A DNA stretch of 64,000 bases, taken from positions 543,427-607,426 of the forward strand of contig KN805375.1 of assembly GCA_000818945.1 (NCBI GenBank), given 5' to 3'. Made by a program: the position numbers and the translations under genes. The notes under the pieces are model-generated. The model made no database searches. It was not told where the DNA came from and saw nothing but the letters and a program-made list of their open reading frames with translations. This document shows, piece by piece, positions 21,201 to 29,782 of the stretch. The DNA is from Schizochytrium sp. CCTCC M209059. Taxonomy: Eukaryota > Sar > Bigyra > Thraustochytrida > Thraustochytriidae. How positions within the stretch are numbered: position 1 is the stretch's first letter; each line of letters starts with the position of its first letter.

Positions 21201-22101
21201 TGCGGCGCTTAAAAACGGGGGAGCGTTCCCAGGTGAGACGCATGGAGCGGTCCGTGGCGGGAATGGGCACCTCCGCTATGAGAGATCGAACAAAGGGTTC
21301 AATGGTGACGTGGGCACAGACGTCACGATCGCAAAGGCTAGCGAGCTCATCAAGAGCAGTCTCCATGAAGGACATGACAGGATGCCGCGAGACCGTGCAA
21401 ATGAATTGCGAGGCTTCGAGCACTTGTATGGCGCTGCAGTACAAGAGTGTGCCCGTTGCAGCATCTGGGAGAACAAAAGAGCAGAGTGATGCTCGTTGCG
21501 CATGTGTATCCTGTTTGTGTGGCATTGCGCCATGCGTCGAGGGCATACAGACTTCATCCAAAGCATCTTTGTTGTCGTGAGGGTCACCAAAGACCTCGCG
21601 CAGACAAAGAATAAGAAGTGCTTCTGGGAAGGCAACTGGTCCTACCGCCGGAAAGCGTTGCCGTACCCAAAAGTGGTTGGCACTGCGTTCTACGATGGCA
21701 AAGAAGTCAATAACACGGGCTTGAACAGTGTTTTTGGCGACGATTTCGCGCTCGCCCATTGTGGCACCACCCGTAGTGGCTCTACGCAAGAGCGAGGCCT
21801 GTCCTTGCTGCCAGCGCTGTCGCTTTTGCGCCCCAGCAGAAATCGAACTTGGGCCTGGACCCGATCCTGCGCTGTGTCCTGCAGACCCCAGAGCTGACGG
21901 CAGTCCATCCAAAGTGACTGCGTGTCTCTGACTCGGTGCGAGCGCTACAGCAGGTTTTCTTGACGATGAGGACGACGACGGCGATGCTAAAGATGATGAG
22001 GACGACGACGACGACGATAGTAGTGAGGAGGAGGCTTCGGTAGATGCCTGGGCCATTGTCGCATTGCCTGGCGGCGCGGACCCGAATCGAGTGGAACGCA
22101 T
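18232..22101 (-). CDS. DENN-domain protein, probable Rab GEF
   Basis: A 1,289-residue ORF from an ATG. The N-terminal 100 residues are poly-Ser and disordered. A uDENN-like strand starts at about 127 (RVIDFFAIVE). The cDENN core covers about 265-400 and has the family hallmarks PLVDDRCFLTLLSVF, then IVQILEHLLAEDSVILHA, then PFTWQSLYVPVLP and SPSPFLVGV. A long Ser-rich insertion follows. A dDENN-like helical segment then appears (PESYRPFVESFVDRRLFCDL), with a predicted short coiled coil near 1115-1145 and another poly-Ser tract. DENN proteins exchange GDP for GTP on Rab GTPases in membrane traffic. The target Rab cannot be named. The poly-Ser stretches come from expanded TCN/AGY codon runs (GAA/GAC on the plus strand near 18610-18655). 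Confidence 0.85.
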   Translation of the reverse strand: MRSTRFGSAPPGNATMAQASTEASSSLLSSSSSSSSSLASPSSSSSSRKPAVALAPSQRHAVTLDGLPSALGSAGHSAGSGPGPSSISAGAQKRQRWQQGQASLLRRATTGGATMGEREIVAKNTVQARVIDFFAIVERSANHFWVRQRFPAVGPVAFPEALLILCLREVFGDPHDNKDALDEVCMPSTHGAMPHKQDTHAQRASLCSFVLPDAATGTLLYCSAIQVLEASQFICTVSRHPVMSFMETALDELASLCDRDVCAHVTIEPFVRSLIAEVPIPATDRSMRLTWERSPVFKRRIPICDPRMRHLPLVDDRCFLTLLSVFRATQIVQILEHLLAEDSVILHATDSSRLTPIAEALRTLIFPFTWQSLYVPVLPRSEWHMLQSPSPFLVGVCCADKAEFKLRLHTNCAYHRQTAKRFVIIDAEASRIETLCRTPGLTRRLTSSLTSLAGLDSNTEDYDQDADVSSTVRPVPSIPEPLRTNLLSQLEGIIPASLASPCASPRALSPRIPAARHTSGPHASASSAASQSAHSGSTAFSFPYSAGSMQSGSQDSALSFSSEGSASVADETADDRVWIDHLRVALLEVFLTLFSHIKFHLVPLAPSSALHSDTTLTEGPVSSLPPRVSISQTTDNTIPFHGPPHRLRRSGTGDPGIPVASAAPSSAMQNSLHLNTTGRPVSMGSRMTSSSSTCSLSSIGSAGSSSVRGPASKLGFDPVGFVADLPESYRPFVESFVDRRLFCDLVGRQVSSGGGSLFDRLVSIWRKQSVRTIKRKMSPLARKLNDLLADLGFSVSATRLAIDRLIVLSPEEMNNLFTSMSKVREALGHMGIPRFIIEEDSMPAIADNPRTLKLRTLLQRPKLREKPPLVCKIALDKFHRDVPGTWADHPDQVGRMAPLRRELVLAHTVATLPHQPLRQHRSETRCAKLTALALMNALRYHEQQYDDAKASMDAAQRGARHGEAANSATTSTAAAAGTAADLADAAGSATLAPSHISSAPSSLGDMLRVVSSSTLSSLHESLGINTDNSGSSALQSVADINALETNAESSAARVRALRWRESQAQVASEDATDTLLSHIAASETVRRTETQRSRHQIDTLQRVLSEKDQRIQELEHRLTSMRASSAGDEISSTTSDSTEGLHFRHHGSSSSSSSSSSSSSSSSSSPQSPPTNPDEAWQPDSPLLSRKTEGGTLNCREESSSTSSADEAAAFAALSRTRARRNSPLYANTLATRRRAVTVNVSTATPSYLGLSLDQVPPRPNSAQQESSVPADDGAAKTSAQSNGKTQGL

Positions 22102-22420
22102 GGAGTCTCCGTTGGTGACCTCAGCGCAATCGTTGATTGGATGAATGGCCTGCCCACTTTCCCTGGGGCTTTGCTGGTCCTCGACGTAAAGCAGGCCCTT
22201 TCCTCATGAAACGGCCTTTTGGACGAAGAGGAGGGCTTGAATTTGGTACAAAAGGATAAATTGCGTGCGCGCGGACAGCAGTGATTTCTTGCCTAGCGAG
22301 CGAACTTGTGAGTACCCTGCTAGACAGGGAGGGTCGGGCAGAGACGAAGAGGTAGGCCTGACGTAGCCTAGCGTCAACGTATTGGTTCTCGCGGAGGGAA
22401 TGGGAATGGGAATGCGTAAG

Positions 22421-22454
22421 GGGGAGGGAGGAAGGGAGGGAGGGAGGGAGGGAG
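22421..22454. repeat. (GGGA)n purine tract
   Basis: About eight GGGA/GGAA units on the plus strand, about 320-350 bp upstream of the DENN start codon. Confidence 0.9.
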
Positions 22455-23042
22455 TGTCAAGCGAGACAACGAAGAAAGAACGCAGGCCCTGCTATCTGTC
22501 TGCAAGCCTTGGGAACGTCACAGACAGAGACCAAGCTGCGGAGCCCGAAGAGGCGTAACGCCAAGGGAAAAGTCTCGCGTTTGACCACCCCGGCGGGCCT
22601 TTCCACTTCTGCTCGCGCGGAAACACGCCCACCACCTCGCCCGAAGCGCGCCCGAATCTCGCGAGAGAACGCAGCAGTCTGCAAAGCCCCGGCTGGCTGG
22701 CTGGGCTGGCTGGCCTGCCTCCGAGGCGGCGCAGCCGGCTGAGCAGGCGAGGCGGTCGGCCTGTGTACGGGCGCGGTGTCAAGCGATGTGAGCGAGAGGG
22801 GAGAAAAGGGCGAGGAGGCCCCTCCCCCCTTTGCCTCGGCGGCGCGGGGCGCGGTCGGGTCTGCGCTCGCGGCGGCGCGACGCGGCGCGGGGGCAGCGCA
22901 GGCGAGGCGAGGAGGGGAGAGAGAGGGAGAGAGATCCTCGCCTCTGCCGGGCGTGCGCGGCGGCCTCGCCGAGAGGGCGTGGGGCGAGGCGGGCGGCCGA
23001 CTATCTGCCTGCCCGCCCGCCGGATCGATGCTCGCGGCCGGC

Positions 23043-23067
23043 CGGCTGGCTGGCTGGCTGGCTGGCT
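23043..23067. repeat. (GGCT)n microsatellite
   Basis: About six GGCT units within the GC-rich part of the divergent region. A similar CCAG tetranucleotide run occurs at 34931-34965 in another divergent promoter. Confidence 0.9.
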
Positions 23068-23240
23068 TGACGAGCGCCGGCGCGGGGGAGGGACTCGCGC
23101 GCTGCCTGCTGCACGGGCTGCCGCGCTGCGCCCTGCGCTGCGCGACGCGGAGCCGGCGGCGTAGCCCGAGCGAGCTCCTGGGCGGTCCTGGACTGGCCAA
23201 TTGGCCGGGCTATGCTGGGCTGGCTCCGCAGCGATGCTCA

Positions 23241-23300
23241 ACTCTGCTCTGCCTTGCTCTGCGAGCTCTGCTCTGCTCTGCGCAGCTCTGCGCTGCTCTA
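23241..23300. repeat. (CTCTG)n pentanucleotide cluster
   Basis: Imperfect CTCTG/TGCTC pentamers, the complement of the AGAGC repeats at 9280-9304 and 9775-9819. The same repeat family therefore occurs in two separate divergent promoter regions in opposite orientation. Confidence 0.85.
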
Positions 23301-23611
23301 CGTCGCGGCAGGCGCGGGCTCGTCGCGGGCGGGCGAACGGGCGCCGCGCTCAGGCAGGCGCGCTCGCGCGCTCGCAGCGGCGGCGCTGCGTCGAGTTCGA
23401 ATCAAATTCGAAGAGGAATTTGAATTCGCTGTCTAGCTTGCGGGGAGACAGAGAGAGAGAGAGAAGGAGAGAGGAAGAGGGCGCCGCCCGCCGTACCACT
23501 GCGAGAAGCCGGTTTGTGCCACTTGCGCGCGTGCCATTGTCCACTTGCACCGTCCAATATCCACTTGCGACTCGCGCACTTCCAATATGGATCTCCTGTA
23601 TTGTGTTGTGA

Positions 23612-23669
23612 TACCAGACCCGGAAGGAGTTAATTTAACCTTGCAGTTACCTCTGGATCGGGTCTGGTA
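23612..23669. repeat. Perfect 11-bp inverted repeat (hairpin)
   Basis: TACCAGACCCG at 23612-23622 is followed by its exact complement CGGGTCTGGTA at 23659-23669, with a 36-nt loop. The loop contains a smaller GTTAA/TTAAC inverted repeat. It could fold in RNA or be a short element remnant; no known family was recognised. Confidence 0.7.
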
Positions 23670-24297
23670 CAGGAAAGCGGAGCACTTGAAGAAATGAACG
23701 AGGAGCTGTCGCTTTAACCGGTATGTATACCCAGGCCTAAGCCCGACTGCATCCGAGTCATCATTGTGAAAACCACCTAACTTGCCGCCGAGCACAAGCC
23801 GAGCGTGAGTTTCCTTGCTGTGGACCTTGCTGTAGAAGTGACAAGAGGGGCAGGATGGTGACCGCATGGCTGTTGGCCGAGGCATAGATGGATGGATGCA
23901 AGGTTCGTTCTCGTCTTTGTCCCTCGACGAGATCAAGAAAGCGGGGAGAGGCTTGAGAGTTGACCTGCGATGACCTGGTCGATAATTGGGAAATAAATGG
24001 GCGCGGTCTCTCCGACCGAGAGAGCTCTGTGCGCTTTCGCTTCTTCATCATACAATTTTCACGTCTGCATGCTACGCTCTTTCTGCAAGTACAGTGTTCT
24101 CTCCACCATTATCAGGACTTGGTTTCTGAGACTTGGAACGAAAAAAACACCTGCACATTACGCACGCGTTCCGCTCCACGGAAACAGGTTGCGGATCGAT
24201 GCGATACGCCTGTATATGCATGCTTGCTGCGCCGTACTGCGCCCAGCTCGGTGCGTTCATCACTCACCGACGATCATTTGCGGGCTACGTACCAGAC

Positions 24298-24714
24298 TGA
24301 CACTCATTTCGGGTCTCCCGAGTGGACTACATTATACGAGCGGTTCGGCTTTGGTGGCAACAAGGGATCAACAGCAAGCGGAGGGCGTCGCGGAGCCACC
24401 TTGTCTTGCACACTGACCAATGCCGCTTCGATCGATAACAACGAAGCAGTCCGCGAGCTGCCCCCACTTAGAAGCGACCAAAATTGATGCAAGCTGAAAA
24501 CGTTGATCACACGTAGAATAGGCGTGACACTCGTCTCGGGTCTCCCGAGTGGACTACATTATACGAGCGGTTCGGCTTTGGTGGCAACAAGGGATCAACG
24601 GCAAGCGGGTGGCGTCGCGGAGCCACCTTGTCTTGCATACTGACCAATGCCGCTTCGATCGAGGACAACGAAGCATTCCGCGAGCTGCTCCCACTTAGAA
24701 GCGACCAAAATTGA
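24298..24714. repeat. 190-bp tandem direct duplication
   Basis: The sequence 24298-24487 is repeated at 24525-24714 with a period of 227 bp and about 10 substitutions by eye (about 95% identity), no indels. The copies flank a 37-bp unique spacer. Both copies carry an open minus-strand reading frame with a similar peptide, but each starts with GTG rather than ATG, so coding is not supported. Confidence 0.92.
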
Positions 24715-25760
24715 AGAATGGGCGTCACACCGTACCATTAGCGCGCCTAAACTCGAGTACGAAAAGCATGTAGCCTGTGTTTACGGGACAAAGCTGATCC
24801 GTCTTGGTTCTTGCCAACAAATCGAGTTTTAAACTTTTTCTTGTAGAGTTCTTTTGCAACGCGAGCATTGTTTATATCGGAAATGTGAAGCGATGGTGTA
24901 TTTGTTTTCGTCCCTCATCGATCAGCGTGAGAGCGAAGCAAGCAAAGCATTTGTGAGTTCGAGATTTTCCGACTAGCACCAGTCTGTTAGAATCGGAAGA
25001 GTACCTGCCAACAGTCCTTGTCTGCAAAAGTTCGAGTAGATCGCTCGCTCGCTCGCTCGCACGCAATCTAGACCAACTATTTGCCGGTTACAAGCAATGC
25101 TCAATATGAGTCAAGACTCCACTTTCCAAGTTTTTTGAAGAGGTTCTGGAGCCATCTCAGAGCCGCGCCCATTTTAAAATGTTCCAAGTCCAGCTTCCCA
25201 TACCGTGGCACTCCCCCGATATCTAGACCCCATAAAAAAAAAAACTATGTAATTGTCTAAGGTAACACGATGCCCCGGGCCCGCCTCCCGCACCCCCCCA
25301 AAAAAATTTCGTCTCCTCCTACCCGGCAAGACGCTACCATATCTCTCTCCCCTCGCCGCCGCTGCGTCCCGCCCGCTCCCGCGCCTCCCGCGAGGCCTCG
25401 CAAACGCTCTCCGAGCAGCGCGGCGCGCCCGAGGTCTCTGCAAGGCCGGAGGCGCCCAGCTGGAGCACTTGTGGCCCAAAAAGAAGTAAGCACGTACGCG
25501 GACCGGTAGCGTTGGGCCTAGGTGCAGCCTAGCTAGGCGCCCGTAGCCGTTCAACGGAGGCTGGCTCGGCCGCCACTGGTCTTTTTTCTCTTTGGTCGCA
25601 CAGCACTGTTTTGGCAGTGCACAGGCAGGAAACACACGCTGGTGCACGCGCGCTAACAGAGGGCGCGGCGCGTGCGGCAGAGCTCGATCGAAGCGGGGCG
25701 GGGCGGGGCCGGGAGGAGGGGCAAGCCGTGAGCACGCAGGTCGCTCCGCGCGCGGCGAAG

Positions 25761-26732
25761 ATGCCGAAGCCGTCTAAGCGTTACCTGGTTGGGTGCCCCG
25801 GGACGAAGACCAGGGTCGCCGTCCTGTGCGTCGTCGCCTTTCTGGTCTACTTCTTCAAGGTGCTTACACTCAACTCACCTATGCAGTTTCGGGATGACGC
25901 GTTAGTCCATGAATGCAGATACCTTGACCGAGATGCAGTAGCGCAACGGGACGCTTCATCTCCTTGGGAAAAGAAGAAGCTTCGCATTGGCCTTCTTACC
26001 TTTTCTCATAATTCTGACCCCACCATGCTCAGACTTACAATTCGCAACAAGCGAGAATACGCAGAGCATCGCGGGTATGACTTGATCGAGGCCAATGATG
26101 AGATTGATCTCAGCCGCCCGCCGGCGTGGTCAAAACTAACCTTGCTGAGCAAGTACTTACCTTCGTACGACTTCATGGTGTGGATTGACCACGATGCGAT
26201 CATCATGAACATGACGATCGGCATTGAGGACCTCGTTGATGCCAACCATGAGCTCTTTTTTGCAACAGATCAAAACGGCATTAATTCAGGCGTCTTTATT
26301 GTGCACAACTCATATTGGACAATGTGGTGGCTGAAGGAATGCTGGAGACAGGAATGGCTGATCAAGGGTCAGCACCTCTTTAGATACGAGCAACGCGCCA
26401 TGCACTATTTGTACGGAACAGACATTTTTATTGAGGATGCGCACAAACACAATCTTCCACCGCACCCGCGCAGCGAGGAGGTTCGCGCAAAAACTGCAAC
26501 GATTGATGCGTGTGCCCTCAACGCAAATGTGTGCGAGTTTATCGACGCGAGTCTAGCCCTGCGACGTGGCAAGGATTGTTCCGCTGATTTCTATCGAAAT
26601 GGGGATTTCATCGTTCATTTTGCTGGTAAGGGTCCGCTGTACAATCGTGTGTTTCTTACTACGCAGGCTGTCGCGGCGGCCCGGCGCCGCAACAGCATTT
26701 TGCTGCCTACGCAAAAATTGTTGGATCCTTAG
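25761..26732 (+). CDS. GT34-family glycosyltransferase (GMA12/MNN10-like), type II membrane
   Basis: 323 residues from the ATG at 25761. The frame is open further upstream to 25611, but only with a TTG, so that part is probably 5' UTR. A short basic N-terminus and one hydrophobic segment at about 20-36 (VAVLCVVAFLVYFFKVL) mark a type II Golgi/ER membrane protein. The lumenal domain reads like family GT34: RIGLLTFSHNSDP, then NKREYAEHRGYDLI, then WSKLTLLSKYLPSYDFMVWIDHDA with the DxD metal/sugar-nucleotide motif at Asp143-His-Asp145. Next come INSGVFIVHNSYWTMWWL and DFIVHFAGKGPLYNR near the C-terminus. GT34 enzymes are inverting-fold GT-A but retaining alpha-galactosyl/mannosyl/xylosyl transferases acting on glycoproteins or cell-wall glycans. 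The donor and acceptor here cannot be told from sequence. Confidence 0.88.
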   Translation: MPKPSKRYLVGCPGTKTRVAVLCVVAFLVYFFKVLTLNSPMQFRDDALVHECRYLDRDAVAQRDASSPWEKKKLRIGLLTFSHNSDPTMLRLTIRNKREYAEHRGYDLIEANDEIDLSRPPAWSKLTLLSKYLPSYDFMVWIDHDAIIMNMTIGIEDLVDANHELFFATDQNGINSGVFIVHNSYWTMWWLKECWRQEWLIKGQHLFRYEQRAMHYLYGTDIFIEDAHKHNLPPHPRSEEVRAKTATIDACALNANVCEFIDASLALRRGKDCSADFYRNGDFIVHFAGKGPLYNRVFLTTQAVAAARRRNSILLPTQKLLDP

Positions 26733-27412
26733 CTTAATTTGTCAGCTCAATTGCCTCTTTGCTTTCAGCATCCGGCCCTGATCGTTCTGCGAAATTTTGT
26801 ATCAAAAATAGTAAATAATGGGGTCATGCAACTCATTCTGCTAAAAAAAAAGAAATAAGTATGTGAGGTCTAGGGTACGCTCTCAATTCTCGCATTCGCG
26901 CGCGCACTGCGATCTGCTCAAGGGTCCACGACTATACGCTCACGCTTGTGCCTTCACCTATGCCTGCGTCTCTGCTTGCAGCATTTTTATGGAGACGGAC
27001 ATTCGTTTAGCTTATCGTCCCTGATGATTAGGTCCTCGACGTCGGCCGGTGATTTGGGCTGCAGCCATGGGCCCAGTCAGTCATGCCTGAGATTTACTTC
27101 TCTAACTTTCTACTTTTAAGTTCGCGCGCAATCAAATTCTGCCTTTCATTTACTCCTATTGCTCGCCCCCTTTATGCATATTGGTCGAAAGCAGGCAATC
27201 TTTGTACAGATGGAGTGCAGATTGGATGCCCTGGGACATGAACCGCACCAGGAAAGAAAGTTCGACCGGCGAAAATGACGATTACAAGCGAGCGAGCATG
27301 ATCGAAATTTCTAGAGCTTTGCGCGCGACAGACTTTCATCAGCAGCGTGGCGTGTATGAAGCGATCCGTCACGGAGATCTTTCATGGCCTGCTGATGCTA
27401 GGCCTAGTGCGC

Positions 27413-27933
<521 letters not shown>

Positions 27934-27982
27934 TGACCACTATAATTTATCTATTAAGGGTCTAAAATGCGTAAAAAGGGTC

Positions 27983-27990
27983 TATAAAAA
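27983..27990 (+). promoter_or_regulatory. TATA-like box of the AsnRS gene
   Basis: TATAAAAA lies about 120 bp upstream of the AsnRS start codon and immediately downstream of the CTG tract. The match to a TATA element is strong, but the transcription start is not mapped. Confidence 0.55.
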
Positions 27991-28108
27991 TGTACCTGCG
28001 ACGACGACCACACGGCGAGCAAGAGCACAGGAACAGCAGCAGCTGCAGCAGCAGTGGCAGCAGGAGCGGCAGATAACATAGTTTTATTGCGAGACCCGGC
28101 CAGAGAGA

Positions 28109-29608
28109 ATGCGTGCAGCGATCCTGCGACGTGGCGCGCTGCGCCATGACCTTGTGTCAGCGGCAGCCGCGTTTCGACAGTCCCAACCTCGCTGCGTCTC
28201 TTGGCGCAGCTCCTCGAGCACCACCAGCACCAGCAGTGAATCTGCTGCGCGCCCAGATACTCGGCGCGTAAAAGACCTCCTCGCGTCGGGCGCAAAATAC
28301 AAGCAGCAAACCTCCGCTGTGCGTGGATGGGTCAAGTCCGTGCGTCGCCAGAAGACGCTGAGCTTTGTCCAGGTCAGCGACGGGAGCTCATGGGAAAGCA
28401 TCCAAATCGTAATCCCCACCGACCGACTGCCCGCGAACATTGGCACGGGCGCCAGCGTCTACGCTCAAGGTGTGGTGCAGCAGAGCCCCCGTGGACAGGT
28501 AGAGCTCTCTGACGCGGATGTCGATCTTATTGGTGCGTGCGATGGCGCGGAATATCCCCTGCAGAAAAAGTACCATTCCCCAGAGTTTCTGCGAGACTAC
28601 ATGCACCTCCGACCGCGCAGCAACCTCATGGGTGCCGTGCTTCGCGTCCGGAGCAAGGCAAGCCTCGAGGTCCACAAGTTCTTTGCGGAGAATGACTTTA
28701 CGCAAATTCACACCCCCGTGCTGACATCCATCGACTGCGAGGGCGCAGGCGATATGTTCCCTGTCGACCAAGGTGAGCTCGCGCAAGATGGAGATCTTGG
28801 CACTTTCCTCACTGTCTCAGGCCAATTGCATCTCGAGCCTTTTGCGTGCTCGCTCTCCAAGGTGTATACCTTTGGCCCCGCCTTTCGCGCCGAGAACTCG
28901 CACACCACCAAGCATCTGAGCGAGTTCTGGATGCTCGAGCCCGAGGTAGCCTTTCACGACCTCGAGGACTCCATGGCGCTTGCAGAGGACTGCGTCAAGC
29001 ACATTATCGGAAACGTCGTCGATGCACACGCAGACGACCTTGATCATCTCTTTGCGCTGCACAACCAAAAGAAGGACAGCATGGGCACGGAGCGCTGGGA
29101 TCTTGTGCAGCGCGCGCGAGACAAGCCCTTTTTGCACATGACTTATGACGAGGCCATCGACATCCTCGAGCAGGCGGCTAGCATCTTTTCCGACCCGGTC
29201 GTCCGTGGTATGGATCTGCAAACGGAGCATGAGCGCTTCCTCGTTGACAAGTACTGCCAGGGCCAGCCTCTCTTTGTCACACATTATCCTGCGCATTGCA
29301 AGGCATTCTATATGAAACCCTCTGAAGACCGTGCGGACCGCGTCAACTGCTTTGATCTTCTTATTCCTCGAATCGGCGAGCTGGTTGGTGGTTCTGAGCG
29401 CGAGGACGACTTTGAGCGCCTCGATGCGCGCGTTGGTCCCCAATCCAGAGAGCACATGCAGTGGTATCTTGATTTGCGACGCTATGGCAGCGTGCCGCAT
29501 GCTGGGTGGGGTCTCGGTTTTGAGCGCCTCGTCCAGTTCGTCACAGGCGTCTCGAACATTCGCGAAACCTCAGCCATGCCTCGCTGGGCGGGCTCTGTTA
29601 CGTACTAA
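28109..29608 (+). CDS. NARS2: Asparaginyl-tRNA synthetase, probably mitochondrial
   Basis: A 499-residue class II aminoacyl-tRNA synthetase from an ATG. The first about 50 residues are rich in Arg, Ala and Ser with few acids, which fits a mitochondrial presequence. An OB-fold anticodon-binding domain follows at about 66-145 (VRGWVKSVRRQKTLSFVQVSDG). The catalytic core has motif 2 (FGPAFRAENSHTTKHLSEFW), where HLSEFWMLEPE is typical of AsnRS, and motif 3 near the C-terminus (GWGLGFERLVQFVTGVSNIRE region). It attaches Asn to tRNA-Asn. Length and insert pattern resemble bacterial/organellar AsnRS. The organellar assignment rests on the N-terminus only; dual targeting is possible. It converges with the secreted-protein gene 174 bp downstream. 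Confidence 0.92.
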   Translation: MRAAILRRGALRHDLVSAAAAFRQSQPRCVSWRSSSSTTSTSSESAARPDTRRVKDLLASGAKYKQQTSAVRGWVKSVRRQKTLSFVQVSDGSSWESIQIVIPTDRLPANIGTGASVYAQGVVQQSPRGQVELSDADVDLIGACDGAEYPLQKKYHSPEFLRDYMHLRPRSNLMGAVLRVRSKASLEVHKFFAENDFTQIHTPVLTSIDCEGAGDMFPVDQGELAQDGDLGTFLTVSGQLHLEPFACSLSKVYTFGPAFRAENSHTTKHLSEFWMLEPEVAFHDLEDSMALAEDCVKHIIGNVVDAHADDLDHLFALHNQKKDSMGTERWDLVQRARDKPFLHMTYDEAIDILEQAASIFSDPVVRGMDLQTEHERFLVDKYCQGQPLFVTHYPAHCKAFYMKPSEDRADRVNCFDLLIPRIGELVGGSEREDDFERLDARVGPQSREHMQWYLDLRRYGSVPHAGWGLGFERLVQFVTGVSNIRETSAMPRWAGSVTY

Positions 29609-29782
29609 AGTAAGAGAAAAGCAGAAATTCATACGAGCGATGGCTTAGGCCTATGGCTTAGGCCTGGGCCCTACGCCTACATGCCAAAATCTTTTTACAC
29701 TTTCTTTTCTTTTCTTTTCTTTTTTTCAACCCGTGCGAAATGCTATGGCGAGCGAGGTGGGACTGCTAAGAATATTTTGCGC
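29609..29782. other. Convergent 3' spacer with TTTTC repeat
   Basis: This 174-bp spacer carries two copies of GGCTTAGGCCT (about 29642-29666) and a (TTTTC)n tract at about 29699-29727. It is likely the 3' UTR/termination region of two convergent genes. Confidence 0.7.

Larger units (their letters stand above)
22102..25760. other. Large divergent intergenic region, no convincing gene
   Basis: This 3.7 kb region lies between the starts of the DENN gene (-) and the GT34 gene (+). The left part (about 22420-23420) is extremely GC-rich and repetitive, and its ORFs in several frames are Pro/Ala/Arg/Ser noise. The right part (about 23430-25200) is near-average composition and includes a hairpin and a direct duplication. 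TAGGCCT words occur at 22353 and 23733. No protein domain, tRNA or rRNA was recognised. It probably holds two promoters and UTRs, and possibly an unrecognised noncoding gene. Confidence 0.6.

Noticed and set aside
22457..23241. Two overlapping minus-strand ORFs of about 248 residues in the GC-rich region
   Set aside because: Pro/Ala/Arg/Ser-rich with no domain, overlapping each other and plus-strand ORFs of equal length; typical of stop-poor GC-rich noncoding DNA.
23391..23430. GAGTTCGAATC, a tRNA B-box-like word
   Set aside because: No matching T-arm stem, anticodon arm or acceptor stem around it.
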